Positions 6,239 through 14,422 are shown, numbered from the stretch's first letter. The stretch is DNA of 15,370 nucleotides from JAGXQV01 sp964527565 (GCA_964527565.1 CAZGOY010000061.1:1-15370); one strand, 5' to 3'. A program made the numbers and translations. Notes: a model not told the origin generated them from the sequence alone.

Positions 6239-7642
6239 TCAGCCTTCTTCCAGCCCCAGTTCCTGAATTTTCCGCGTCAGGGTGTTGCGTCCCAGCCCCA
6301 GCAGATGGGCGGCTTCGATACGCCGTCCGCCGGTGTGCCGGAGTGCGCAAAGGATCAACGTTTTCTCGAAACGTTGCGTCAGTTCCTCGATGATGCCGTG
6401 TTCGCCGCGCGTGAAGCGGTCGGCGGCTTCTCGTTCCAGCGGCGCGCACCAGTCCTGCTGCGGGGTGGTGGCGAGATCGTTGCGCAGCTCGGGCGGCAGG
6501 TCGCCCACTTCGATATTCTGGCCCGGCGCCATCACGGTCAGCCAGTGGCAGATATTCTGCAATTGCCGCACGTTGCCGCCCCATTCCAGGGTGGTAAGGA
6601 ATTTCAGGGCGGCATCGGAAAGCTGCTTGGCCTCGCCGCCCAGTTCTATTGCGCTCTTTTTCAGGAAATGGCGCGCCAGCAGCGGGATATCCTCGCGCCG
6701 CTCGCGTAGCGGCGGCAGGCGCAGGCGGATGACGTTGAGGCGGTGGAACAGGTCTTCGCGGAACAGCCCCTGCTTGACCCGTTCCTCCAGATTCTGGTGG
6801 GTGGCGGCGATGACGCGCACGTTGACGCGCACCGGCTGGTGGCCGCCGACGCGGTAGAACTGGCCGTCGGCCAGCACGCGTAGCAGGCGGGTCTGCAAAT
6901 CCGCCGGCATGTCGCCGATTTCGTCGAGAAACAGGGTGCCGCCGTCGGCCTGCTCGAAGCGCCCGCGCCGCATCGCCTGCGCGCCGGTGAAAGCGCCGCG
7001 TTCGTGGCCGAACAGTTCGGATTCCAGCAAGTCCTTGGGGATGGCGGCGGTGTTGAGCGCGATGAAGGGCTTGTCGGCGCGCGGGCTGTGGCGGTGCAGG
7101 GCCAGCGCCACCAGTTCCTTGCCGGTGCCGGATTCGCCGGTAATCATTACGGTGACGTGCGATTGCGACAGGCGGCCGATGGCGCGGAATATCTCCTGCA
7201 TGGCAGGGGCCTGGCCGAGAATTTCCGGTACGCTTTCACCGGCTTCCACCGGGATGTCCTGCTGGGTGGCGCTTTCATCCAGCGCGCGGCGGATCAGTTC
7301 GACCGCGTTATCCACGTCGAAAGGCTTGGGCAGGTATTCGAAAGCGCCGCCCTGGAAGGCCGATACCGCGCTTTCCAGGTCGGAATAGGCGGTCATGATG
7401 ATGACCGGCACGCCGGGCAGGCTTTTCTTCAGTTGCTGCAACAGTTCCAGGCCGGAGGCGCCGGGCATGCGGATGTCGCTGACCACCACCTGGGGCGTGT
7501 CGTTTTTCAGGGCATCCAGCATTTCGTTGGCCGAGGAAAAAATCCTGAAATCGATTTCCTCGCGCGTCAGCGCCTTCTCGAACACCCAGCGGATGGAGCG
7601 GTCGTCGTCGACGATCCACACCGGTTTCATGGCAGCTTTCAT
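6239..7642 (-). CDS. glnG: Nitrogen regulation response regulator NtrC (NRI)
   Basis: A 467-residue sigma-54 activator, also called ntrC. The receiver domain (about 6-122) has the acidic pocket D13/D14, phospho-acceptor D56, T84 and K106. The AAA+ domain (about 142-370) has Walker A GESGTGKE (169-176), the sigma-54 loop GAFTGA (216-221) and Walker B ending D240-E241. The Fis-type helix-turn-helix (about 439-460) is RRIEAAHLLGLGRNTLTRKIQEL. The usual WPGNVRQLEN reads WGGNVRQLQN here. Once phosphorylated by NtrB it activates nitrogen-scavenging genes. The ATG at 7642 overlaps the ntrB stop by four bases and has GAGG (complement of 7650-7653) seven bases upstream, so translation is coupled; a second ATG at 7630 lacks a ribosome site. 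It converges on the AT-rich gene, with only 43 bases between. Confidence 0.95.
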   Translation of the reverse strand: MKAAMKPVWIVDDDRSIRWVFEKALTREEIDFRIFSSANEMLDALKNDTPQVVVSDIRMPGASGLELLQQLKKSLPGVPVIIMTAYSDLESAVSAFQGGAFEYLPKPFDVDNAVELIRRALDESATQQDIPVEAGESVPEILGQAPAMQEIFRAIGRLSQSHVTVMITGESGTGKELVALALHRHSPRADKPFIALNTAAIPKDLLESELFGHERGAFTGAQAMRRGRFEQADGGTLFLDEIGDMPADLQTRLLRVLADGQFYRVGGHQPVRVNVRVIAATHQNLEERVKQGLFREDLFHRLNVIRLRLPPLRERREDIPLLARHFLKKSAIELGGEAKQLSDAALKFLTTLEWGGNVRQLQNICHWLTVMAPGQNIEVGDLPPELRNDLATTPQQDWCAPLEREAADRFTRGEHGIIEELTQRFEKTLILCALRHTGGRRIEAAHLLGLGRNTLTRKIQELGLEEG

Positions 7643-8757
7643 GTTTGAACCTCGATAATGGGGAGCAGCAGGGTGAAACAGGTGCGTCCCGGCACGCTGT
7701 CGCACTCGATGGTGCCCTGGTGCTGGTTGATGAGGGTTTGCGCCAGGGTCAGTCCCATGCCGCTGCCGCCTTCGCGCCCGGATACCAGGGGATAGAAAAT
7801 CCGCTCGCGGATGGCTTCGGGAATGCCCGGCCCATTGTCGATGATCTGCACCATCACCGCCAGACGGTAGTGCTTTTTCACCACCGTCACCTGGCGCGCG
7901 ATGCGCGTGCGCAGGGTGATTTCCCCCTGGCCGTGCATCGCCTGCACGGCGTTGCGCACGATGTTGAGCACCGCCTGGATGAGTTGTTCCGGGTCGACCA
8001 GCAGGTTCGGCAGGCTGGTGTCGTAATCGCGGCGGATGGCGATGCCCTGCGGCGTCTCCGCCAGGGTCAGGCTGCGCACGCGCTCCAGCACTTCGTGGAT
8101 ATTCACCGCCTGCAACTGCGGCAACTGGTGCGGGGTGAGCAGGCGCTCCATCAGCGATTGCAGGCGGTCCGCCTCCTTGATGATGACCTGGGTGTATTCG
8201 CGCAGGCTGGCGCGCGGCAATTCGTGTTCCAGCAACTGCGCGGCGCCGCGCAGGCCGCCCAGCGGATTCTTGATCTCGTGCGCCAGGTTGCGCAGCAACT
8301 CGCGGTTGGATTGCTGTTGCAGCATCATGCGTTCCTCGCGGGCGATCTTGAGCTGCTTGTCGATCTGGTGGAATTCCAGCATCAGCGCCACATCGCCCCA
8401 ATTCATGTTCCCGGCCAGCGGCGTCACGGTATAGCTCAGGGACAGCGCGTGGCCGCCGCTGTCCGGCAGGGTCACTTCATGTTCGGTGAAGCTGGTGTGA
8501 TGGGTTTGCGCGAAATCGACGGCGCGCGTCAGAATCCCGGCATCGAGGAAAGCCTGCGGCAATGGCAGGCCGGCAACGTGCCGGGCGCTGAACTTGAACA
8601 GGTTCTCAGCGGAAGGGTTGACGTAGCATACCCGGAAATCCCGGTCGAGCAGCACCACCGCAGTGGCGAGATGTTCCAGCCCGAGAAAAAGCGGGGGAAT
8701 CATGAAACCGGTGTCATTGTCTGCGCCCATGCCATCGAAAAGCAAAATCCGCGCCAT
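7639..8757 (-). CDS. glnL: Nitrogen regulation sensor histidine kinase NtrB (NRII)
   Basis: A 372-residue cytoplasmic kinase/phosphatase, also called ntrB, acting on NtrC under GlnB control. No membrane segments are seen. An N-terminal PAS domain (about 26-130, VVLLDRDFRVCYVNPSAENLF) precedes the phospho-acceptor helix with H160 (NLAHEIKNPLGGLRGAAQLL). The ATPase domain follows with N box NIVRNAVQA, G1 DNGPGIPE, an FYPLVSGREGG stretch and G2 GSGMGLTLAQ. E. coli NtrB (349 residues) shows the same order. The start is uncertain: ATGs at 8757, 8730 and 8703 are in frame and none has a good ribosome site; 8703 (MIPPLFLGLEHL, 354 residues) best fits the family length. It follows the DUF4124 gene by 24 bases, and its stop overlaps the ntrC start. 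Confidence 0.93.
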   Translation of the reverse strand: MARILLFDGMGADNDTGFMIPPLFLGLEHLATAVVLLDRDFRVCYVNPSAENLFKFSARHVAGLPLPQAFLDAGILTRAVDFAQTHHTSFTEHEVTLPDSGGHALSLSYTVTPLAGNMNWGDVALMLEFHQIDKQLKIAREERMMLQQQSNRELLRNLAHEIKNPLGGLRGAAQLLEHELPRASLREYTQVIIKEADRLQSLMERLLTPHQLPQLQAVNIHEVLERVRSLTLAETPQGIAIRRDYDTSLPNLLVDPEQLIQAVLNIVRNAVQAMHGQGEITLRTRIARQVTVVKKHYRLAVMVQIIDNGPGIPEAIRERIFYPLVSGREGGSGMGLTLAQTLINQHQGTIECDSVPGRTCFTLLLPIIEVQT

Positions 8758-8781
8758 GGCCCAAAGTGTCGGCGGAAGCGC

Positions 8782-9249
8782 TCAGTGTTTCAGGTTGGCG
8801 ATTTCCACTTTCAGCGCCTGGATGTTCTTTTCATGGCGCACCACGTTTTCCTTGAGTTGCCGCAGGCGTTCCATGTATTTCGCCGGCAGTTGCGCCTCCG
8901 TCTTGCCGATGCGCGCCTCTTCCGCATTTTTCAGGGTATGGCGGGCTTCCGCCAGCAGCTTGTCCTCGGTCGCCAGTTCGTCCGCCAGTATCTGGTGGCG
9001 CATGTCGTCACGTTTTTTCTGCGTGCCCGCATCCACCCTGGGAAAATTGGTCGGCGTGGGATTCGCGGTCGCGGCCTTGGGCTTGGCCAGCGGCGGCACC
9101 ACCGGCAAGGGGTCGAGATTGAGCTTCTGCGCCCCTTTGATGGGGATGTTGGAATAGGTCACCCGCCCGTATTCATCCACATGTTTGTAGATTTCGGCAT
9201 GGGCGGCGGTCATCGCCAGGCAGCAGGTAAGAAACAGTAATGCTTTCAT
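8782..9249 (-). CDS. Small exported DUF4124 protein with coiled-coil tail
   Basis: A 155-residue protein with a signal peptide (MKALLFLTCCLAMTAAHA, cut before EIYK), so probably periplasmic. Residues about 19-45 (EIYKHVDEYGRVTYSNIPI) match the DUF4124 motif, a short beta-rich segment of unknown function common in proteobacterial exported proteins. A proline/alanine linker follows (about 45-75). The remainder (about 78-155) is charged and helical (KKRDDMRHQ..., RLRQLKENVVRHEKNIQALKVEIANL), probably a coiled coil. An in-frame ATG at 9312 would add residues without a signal-peptide pattern and would start upstream of the predicted promoter's start site, so 9249 is chosen. It appears to be first gene of an operon with ntrB and ntrC; this order is, as far as I recall, seen in other betaproteobacteria. 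Its role in nitrogen control is unknown. Confidence 0.85.
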   Translation of the reverse strand: MKALLFLTCCLAMTAAHAEIYKHVDEYGRVTYSNIPIKGAQKLNLDPLPVVPPLAKPKAATANPTPTNFPRVDAGTQKKRDDMRHQILADELATEDKLLAEARHTLKNAEEARIGKTEAQLPAKYMERLRQLKENVVRHEKNIQALKVEIANLKH

Positions 9250-9285
9250 CGTGATAATTACGGCGCGTGGAAATTCTTCAACGTC

Positions 9286-9294
9286 ATGATACCA
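9286..9294 (-). promoter_or_regulatory. Candidate extended -10 promoter for DUF4124-ntrB-ntrC
   Basis: Read on the minus strand this is TGGTATCAT, an extended -10 element (TG, one base, then TATCAT, five of six consensus positions). TTTGAT lies 16 bases upstream as a poor -35 box. Transcription would begin near 9279, leaving a leader of about 30 bases before the ATG at 9249. No sigma-54 pattern (GGCAC, N5, TTGC) was found in 9250-9403. Confidence 0.4.
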
Positions 9295-9315
9295 GCAAGC
9301 CTGGAAAATCAAAGG

Positions 9316-9332
9316 CGCACCGTTTTGGTGCG
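9316..9332 (-). promoter_or_regulatory. Candidate NtrC binding site (ntrBC autoregulation)
   Basis: The minus strand reads CGCACCAAAACGGTGCG, a perfect 6+6 inverted repeat around five bases. The enteric NtrC consensus is TGCACCAAAATGGTGCA, so 14 of 17 positions agree. It lies at about -37 to -53 from the predicted start of the DUF4124-ntrB-ntrC transcript, where it would block the -35 region, as NtrC does at the E. coli glnL and glnAp1 promoters. It could alternatively be a weak hairpin terminator, but only three T residues follow on the plus strand. Binding is inferred. Confidence 0.5.
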
Positions 9333-9403
9333 TTTATGCGATATGGGCACCGGGGCGAGGCGGAAAGGGATGCTGGCATGGGGCGGGACTGGCGTTCATG
9401 GCG

Positions 9404-11203
9404 TCAACGCCGGGGCGTGGCGAACCCCTTCGCCCACGTCAGCGCGCCGGTAGCTTCCCACAATCCGCGCCGGTCTTCACGGTAAAGCCAAGCCTCATAA
9501 TTGCCGCCTACCACCACCCCGTATTTATCAGGATTCGGTTCGCGCGGGTGATCGGCCAGCAGCATCTTGATGACCTTGGGAAATTCCTTGGCGGCATCGT
9601 TCAACGCAAGCAGCGCATCGCCCTTGCGTCCCAGGGCGAACAACGCCAGAGGCCGATCATAGCGTGTCGTGCAGAGATCCCCTGGATAACGCTCATGCAG
9701 GGCGGCGGCTTCGGCATAACGGCCAAGCTCCAGCAGCAGACCGCTGTACCGTTCGCGCACGCCCTGGTTGTCGTTGGGGTTGAGGCGCAGCAACTCGGCG
9801 CAGGCAGCGGCGCAATCTTCCCTGCGGCGCCGGCGTTCCAGCCATTGCGCACGCTCGTCCAGCAATTGCAGCACAAGGCGGTTCTGCAGCCATCCCCATT
9901 CGAATTTTTCCGGTTTGCCCGGTGCTTCCCGCCAAGCGCCTGAAAATATCGCGTGGGCGCGCTCCAGCAGTGCCCCAAGCAGGTTTTCGTCGATCCATTC
10001 CAGCGGCAAGCCCGATTCGAAGACATCGTCGACCAAGCTGGAGAGCACGTCGATATGGTCCCAAGCCTTGGGATGCTTGGTGAGCCAGCGCAGCTCGTCG
10101 GCGAGGTCGTCATCCAAATCCAGCCACTCATCCAGCAATTTGGTACGCGCCTCGGGCCAGATCGCGCTGCCGTCGTCGAGCACTTCCAGCTTGGGAAAAT
10201 GTTTCACCGGCGCCAAGCCTTGCAATGCAGCCGCCAATTCCGCGAATTGCGGCGCGGTACCGGCGACGTAAGTGTCGCCCAGGCTGCCCGGATTTTCCAT
10301 GGCCGCGCGCAGCGTTTCGGCGACATCCGCCCATTCCGCCGCGTCGGGGCGGCGTTGCAGGCGCAGCAGCCAGAAACGGGCACGCTCGCGCATCATCTCC
10401 GGCTTGCCCTCGGCTTGCAGGAGGGTCAACTCCAGCAGGCCGTGGCTGGGGTCGTCGGGGTTTTCGCGCTGTGCCTGGTGGAAGGATTTCCAGGCCCCGG
10501 CATGGTCGCCCTGGTCGAACAGGGCGGCGCACTGGCGCTGCAAGGCCGTGGCGCGCAAGTGCCGGTCACTGGCGGCCAGGCACAGTTCGAGCAATTGCTT
10601 GCGCTTGCGCGGTTTGCCGAGTTCCAGGTAGACATTCATCAGCACGTCGAAAACCGCGGAATGGCGCCCATCCAAGCCCGCCGGATCGGCAAAGAACGGT
10701 TCCAGCAATGCCCGCGTGAGCTCCCCGTCGCCGTTGCGCAGCCACATTTCGCCGATGCCGGCGAGCAATTCGGGAGAAAAACGCTTGCGCGGAAAATTGC
10801 TCAACGCCTTTTTCGGCAACAACTCCAGTACCGTTGGCAACAATACCTCCATTTCCAGCGGCATGGGAGGGATGCCGAAGAGCGCGCAACACTGCTTGAA
10901 TTTCTTCCCCGATCCGCACGGGCAGGGATCGTTGCGCCCCGGTTCGGGCAGGCGGCGCGGCTGGAAATCGTGGGCGGGGTGCGGCAGATGATTCCAGACG
11001 GCGCGCCCCAGCATGGTCGCCAGGGCGGTGCGCTCCCCGGCGGAAAAACCTGGCGCGCCCATCGCCTCGATGAAAACATCGACTCCGTACAAGTGCATCC
11101 AATCCAGAAAGGGCGCGGCGTCGGGGTTCTTCAAGGCGACGAAGACGGCTTGGCGGAGAGCTTGTTCGAGAGAGAAATCGGAATCGGTGGCGTGCTCGGT
11201 CAT
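9404..11203 (-). CDS. SEC-C motif and TPR-like repeat protein, function unknown
   Basis: A 599-residue soluble protein; no signal peptide or membrane segment is visible. A short helical N-terminus (about 10-75) leads into a SEC-C zinc motif, GRNDPCPCGSGKKFKQCC, with ligands C94, C96, C105 and C106. This motif occurs at the SecA tail and in many unrelated proteins, where it binds zinc and often a protein or ribosome partner. The rest is helical, with TPR-like pairs near 216-250 (ATALQRQCAALFDQGDHAGAWKSFHQAQRENPDD) and 470-515 (LLLELGRYAEAAALHERYPGD). An ending with NYEAWLYREDRRGLWEATGALTWAKGF is distinctive but unfamiliar. The start is the only good ATG before the conserved region; the ribosome site is weak. 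It lies 91 bases after the 696-residue TPR gene on the same strand. Function cannot be assigned. Confidence 0.85.
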   Translation of the reverse strand: MTEHATDSDFSLEQALRQAVFVALKNPDAAPFLDWMHLYGVDVFIEAMGAPGFSAGERTALATMLGRAVWNHLPHPAHDFQPRRLPEPGRNDPCPCGSGKKFKQCCALFGIPPMPLEMEVLLPTVLELLPKKALSNFPRKRFSPELLAGIGEMWLRNGDGELTRALLEPFFADPAGLDGRHSAVFDVLMNVYLELGKPRKRKQLLELCLAASDRHLRATALQRQCAALFDQGDHAGAWKSFHQAQRENPDDPSHGLLELTLLQAEGKPEMMRERARFWLLRLQRRPDAAEWADVAETLRAAMENPGSLGDTYVAGTAPQFAELAAALQGLAPVKHFPKLEVLDDGSAIWPEARTKLLDEWLDLDDDLADELRWLTKHPKAWDHIDVLSSLVDDVFESGLPLEWIDENLLGALLERAHAIFSGAWREAPGKPEKFEWGWLQNRLVLQLLDERAQWLERRRRREDCAAACAELLRLNPNDNQGVRERYSGLLLELGRYAEAAALHERYPGDLCTTRYDRPLALFALGRKGDALLALNDAAKEFPKVIKMLLADHPREPNPDKYGVVVGGNYEAWLYREDRRGLWEATGALTWAKGFATPRR

Positions 11204-11294
11204 GATGGCGTTTCTAAAAATATCGATTGATTCGGAACGGTAAGGCAGAATTCGCCGGGCGGTAAACCGTCAGCGGCGGCATGGAGAAAAGAAC

Positions 11295-13385
11295 TCAGGT
11301 CAACTGCCGCGAGGCGAGATAGCCTTCCTCGGCGAGATCGGTGAGCGCCGCGTCGCCGGCGTCGATCAAGCCTTTGTACCAGGCATCCTGGCGCTGTTCC
11401 TCGGAGAGGTCGTCGTCATCGGGCGCAAAATCCAGGCCGGGCGCGCGGCCCTGTTCTTCGGTGAGGATCACCGCCGTGAGTTCCGGGTATTGCAGCCGCT
11501 CCCACGACCAATCCACGTTTTCCCCGGCGCGCCGATGGGCACGCTGGCGATGGACGCGCAGCACGCCGTCGCCGGCATAGCGTTCCCAGTCGGCGTCGAA
11601 ATATTCCGCCGCTGCTTGCCAGCCTTGCGCCGTGGCGTGCCACAGGCCGAGTTCGACCAATTTGATGCTGCTCTCCGGCAAGGTTTCCAGTTCGGCGCGG
11701 GCCTGTGCCAGGTGGCCGTTGGCCTGATGCCGCCACAACCCGGCGCGGCCCAGCAGCGGCGCATCGGCAATATCCAGCCCAGTGATGTCGGTCAGCGCAT
11801 TGATGTCGCCGCCGGGGCCTTCGTGAGGCGCGTGCAGGGTTCTGGGCTGGGCCGCCTCGCCGGCTTGGGCGCGGCGCAGGCGTTGGCGGATTTGCTGGTT
11901 GGTTCTTTGCGATCTTTCGTCGCCGCTTGAAACGACCTGCTCCGCCCATACCAGCGCGTCCTCCGCCTCGGGCAGGCGCTGAAGGTCGAGCAGAGTATCC
12001 GCCAGCCCGTTGGCGAGCACCGGGTTGCGGTGGAAGCGTTCCTGGGCCTGGCGGTAAGCGGCGACGGCTTCCTCCAGGCGACCGCTGACGCGCAGGGCAT
12101 GGGCGTAGTCCGCCGCGCACACCGCATTATCGGGAAAAAGGCGCAGGGCTTCGTGGTACACCAATTCGCCCAGTCCGGCCTGGCCGTGCAGGATCAGCGC
12201 GTGGCCAAGTTGGGCGTGACTTTGGTCGTTGTGGGGAAAGCGCCGCCGGGCGTGCCAATACACCGCCGCCGCGCGCCGCCAGTCGCCTTCCGCTTCCAGG
12301 GCGCGGGCCAGCAGCGACCAGGTGTGGTGATTGCTGGGTTCCCAGCGCGCCGCTTCGTGGGCGAGGTCGCGCGCCCAGGCAGGGTCGGCTTTGATTTTGA
12401 GTAACTGATTGCCGACGTTGCAGAAGGTTTGCACCAGATAAAAGCTATCGCCGCTTTGCTGGGTGTAAAAACGGTGCCGGTCCAGAAATGCCGCCAACAA
12501 GGGACGGGTTCCCGGCAAATCCGTAGACAGGCGTTGCAGCAAGGTATCTCGCTCGGTTTTATCCGGTGGCGCGACGAACACCTTCACGCCCTTTCCCTTC
12601 GCCTCCGTGAACGCCGCCGGATAACGCCGATCCAGCCAGTTGCACACGGCCTTGGGTGGCGTCCGCGCCTGAAGCACTTCGCGGAACTTGTCCGCCCAGG
12701 TTTCCTTGCTCATGGGATAAACGGCGGCGAGGAAATCCACCTCGGCCAGCCAGGTCTTTTTCTCCTTCTCGCCATGCCGCGCCAGCGCCGTGCCCCAATC
12801 AAGCAGGCCGCGCAGCAGGGCCTTGGGCAGGCCGCTTTCAGGCTTGCCCTGGTCGTCGGCGGGCATCTTGCGCAGGCCCAGCAGGGCGGCGCGGGCATGT
12901 TCGAGGGACCGTCCCTTGTTGAGCAGGCCGCGCCACAGGCCCAGCAGGCTGCGATCCTTCTGGTTGTAGGCGAGGGCGATGAGCAGGGCGCTTTCCGGGT
13001 CGCGGCTGGGGTCGAGGCAAAAACCGCGCAGCCAGATGCGCAAAGCGCCGTGATGCGCGCCGCACCAGGCGCCGGTTTGCGGCAGGGGCAGGCGCACCAC
13101 GGCGCGGAAGGCTTCGACCAATGCCTTGGCAAAGATTTTGGGTATCAGCTTGTCCGGCTTGGGCTGGCCGAGGTGCGCCGCGAGCCAGTCCGTCAGCGCT
13201 CCATCCACCAGCGGGATTTCCTCCGGTTTGACAAGCGCCGCCAAGGCGTCGGCGGGGCTGGCGCGGTCGAAAGGGCCGAGCGCGACACGCCCGGTGAGCA
13301 AAACGTCGAGCGCGGCAACCGGGTCGGCGGCGAAGCGCTCGCGCCAGCGCAGGACGGCGGGGCTTTGCTGGGCTAGCGTGGTCAT
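11295..13385 (-). CDS. Large TPR protein, function unknown
   Basis: A 696-residue protein without signal peptide or membrane segments. The N-terminal half (1 to about 340) is helical and unfamiliar, including CGAHHGALRIWLRGFCLDPSRDPE (about 108-131). Four tandem 34-residue TPR units are clear from about 353 to 487, with the expected small residues (WSLLARALEAEGDWRRAAAVY; AQLGHALILHGQAGLGELVY; ADYAHALRVSGRLEEAVAAY; NGLADTLLDLQRLPEAEDAL). A further region (about 525-640) has LWRHQANGHLAQARAELETL, also TPR-like, and the tail is acidic (DDDDLSEEQ). TPRs mediate protein binding. The ATG overlaps the stop of the upstream 330-residue gene by four bases, so the two products are probably made together and may form a complex. 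I do not recognise the family. Confidence 0.85.
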   Translation of the reverse strand: MTTLAQQSPAVLRWRERFAADPVAALDVLLTGRVALGPFDRASPADALAALVKPEEIPLVDGALTDWLAAHLGQPKPDKLIPKIFAKALVEAFRAVVRLPLPQTGAWCGAHHGALRIWLRGFCLDPSRDPESALLIALAYNQKDRSLLGLWRGLLNKGRSLEHARAALLGLRKMPADDQGKPESGLPKALLRGLLDWGTALARHGEKEKKTWLAEVDFLAAVYPMSKETWADKFREVLQARTPPKAVCNWLDRRYPAAFTEAKGKGVKVFVAPPDKTERDTLLQRLSTDLPGTRPLLAAFLDRHRFYTQQSGDSFYLVQTFCNVGNQLLKIKADPAWARDLAHEAARWEPSNHHTWSLLARALEAEGDWRRAAAVYWHARRRFPHNDQSHAQLGHALILHGQAGLGELVYHEALRLFPDNAVCAADYAHALRVSGRLEEAVAAYRQAQERFHRNPVLANGLADTLLDLQRLPEAEDALVWAEQVVSSGDERSQRTNQQIRQRLRRAQAGEAAQPRTLHAPHEGPGGDINALTDITGLDIADAPLLGRAGLWRHQANGHLAQARAELETLPESSIKLVELGLWHATAQGWQAAAEYFDADWERYAGDGVLRVHRQRAHRRAGENVDWSWERLQYPELTAVILTEEQGRAPGLDFAPDDDDLSEEQRQDAWYKGLIDAGDAALTDLAEEGYLASRQLT

Positions 13386-14374
13386 GACCAGCCGCCTTGC
13401 GGCGCAACGCCGAAATCGTCGCGCCCGTAATTGAGTTGCAGCCAGGGCAGGTGAAAACTGCGCGCGGTTGCCACGGGCAGGCCCACCGGCTGGGCAATGA
13501 CGCCGGCCCGGTAAAAATGCTCGGGCTTGTAGGCGATGGCGGGGTGCAGCAGTTCCACGCCCATTTGATAGGTGTTGGCGGCCACGCCGGGGGTGAGGTT
13601 GAGGGTGTGGCCGCGATAGTCCGCGCCCGCCTCGCCGTCGCTGGAAGGAAACGGCGTGGGGAAGAAATAGGGGTTGAGCGTGCCATCGAGCAGGGTGGGG
13701 ACGGCGGGATGGCCTTGTCCTCCGACGAGGCTGTCGAGCACTTCGCGCACGGTGTAGCGCATCACCACGATTTCCACCGGTTGCCCGGAAACGCCGGGGT
13801 CGCAGTAGCCCAAACCGAGACAGTCGCGCAGGCGCTCGGTCCAGTCGGGCGCGTCGTCTTCAAGGATGCCCTGTACTTCCAGTTCGGTGGTGGCGAACAT
13901 CGGGCGCCGGTCGCGTTCGGCGTTCCAGCGCGAGGCGAGGCCCTTGAGAAACTCTTCGGCGGCCTTGTTACCCTTGGCGCGTCCTTCGATGGCTTTTTCC
14001 AGGTCGAGAAAACTCTTGTCCACCAATTTGCACGGCCAGGCGGCTTTCTCCACCCGGATCAGGTAAAGATTAGGCTCGATGGCGCGCAGGCGGTTGAGGT
14101 CGTTGACGGTGCGAAAAGTCAGGGGAAGCTCGGGATTGCCCGGCTCGATGAAAATTTCGGTTTCGAGAAAGCCGTTATGGCGGCCCTGCCAGTCGTCCTG
14201 ATCGGTTACGGGGTCGCCTTTCAGCGCATTGGAATACCGCGTGGCTGCATCGTCGTGAGGGCGTTCATCCCACAGGAAGTTTTCGATCTTGGCGCGCTCC
14301 TCGGCATCCGCCACGTCGCCGCCCGAGCGGGCGGCGAAATAGGACTGCAAGGCGGGAACGCGGGCCGGGTTCAT
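13382..14374 (-). CDS. Unrecognised 330-residue protein coupled to the TPR gene
   Basis: A soluble protein with no signal peptide, membrane segment or motif I can name. GC content and third-position use match the GC-rich neighbours, and the frame is open through 330 codons and coupled to the next gene by an ATGA overlap (13382-13385), so it is real. Visible features: an acidic, charged N-terminus (GGDVADAEERAKIENFLWDERPHDDAATR), a beta-rich segment FLETEIFIEPGNPELPLTFRTVNDLNRLRAIEPNLYLIRVEK cut across about 69-110, and a C-terminal part rich in aromatic and glycine residues (TLNPYFFPTPFP; FHLPWLQLNYG). The ATG at 14374 has no clear ribosome site. It lies 48 bases after thiC. Co-expression with the TPR protein suggests a partner. 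Confidence 0.8.
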   Translation of the reverse strand: MNPARVPALQSYFAARSGGDVADAEERAKIENFLWDERPHDDAATRYSNALKGDPVTDQDDWQGRHNGFLETEIFIEPGNPELPLTFRTVNDLNRLRAIEPNLYLIRVEKAAWPCKLVDKSFLDLEKAIEGRAKGNKAAEEFLKGLASRWNAERDRRPMFATTELEVQGILEDDAPDWTERLRDCLGLGYCDPGVSGQPVEIVVMRYTVREVLDSLVGGQGHPAVPTLLDGTLNPYFFPTPFPSSDGEAGADYRGHTLNLTPGVAANTYQMGVELLHPAIAYKPEHFYRAGVIAQPVGLPVATARSFHLPWLQLNYGRDDFGVAPQGGWS

Positions 14375-14422
14375 GCGGGCGGCAACTGTCTGGCTAATAA
14401 GGGACTTTGCATCTTAGACTAA

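Noticed and set aside
7643..8401. Upstream extension of the ntrC frame giving a 720-residue protein
   Set aside because: The extra 253 residues are an out-of-frame reading of ntrB; the receiver domain begins at 7642, with a GAGG ribosome site and an ATGA overlap.
7645..9240. Plus-strand open frame of 531 codons opposite ntrB and the DUF4124 gene
   Set aside because: It is antisense to genes with clear family motifs; its composition (Q, H, R, A and G rich) is typical of the complementary frame of GC-rich coding DNA.
9311..9336. Hairpin as a rho-independent terminator
   Set aside because: The stem is only six base pairs with three following T residues; an NtrC operator explains the exact sequence better.
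9391..9411. GGCGTT/AACGCC inverted repeat at the end of the SEC-C gene as a terminator
   Set aside because: Six-bp stem with a nine-base loop overlapping the stop codon and no T tract.
9953..11230. Plus-strand open frame of 425 codons
   Set aside because: Shadow of the SEC-C/TPR gene on the minus strand, which carries an intact zinc motif and repeats.
12429..14422. Two plus-strand open frames of 315 and 341 codons
   Set aside because: Both are antisense to the TPR gene and the 330-residue gene, lack motifs and start in improbable places relative to any ribosome site.
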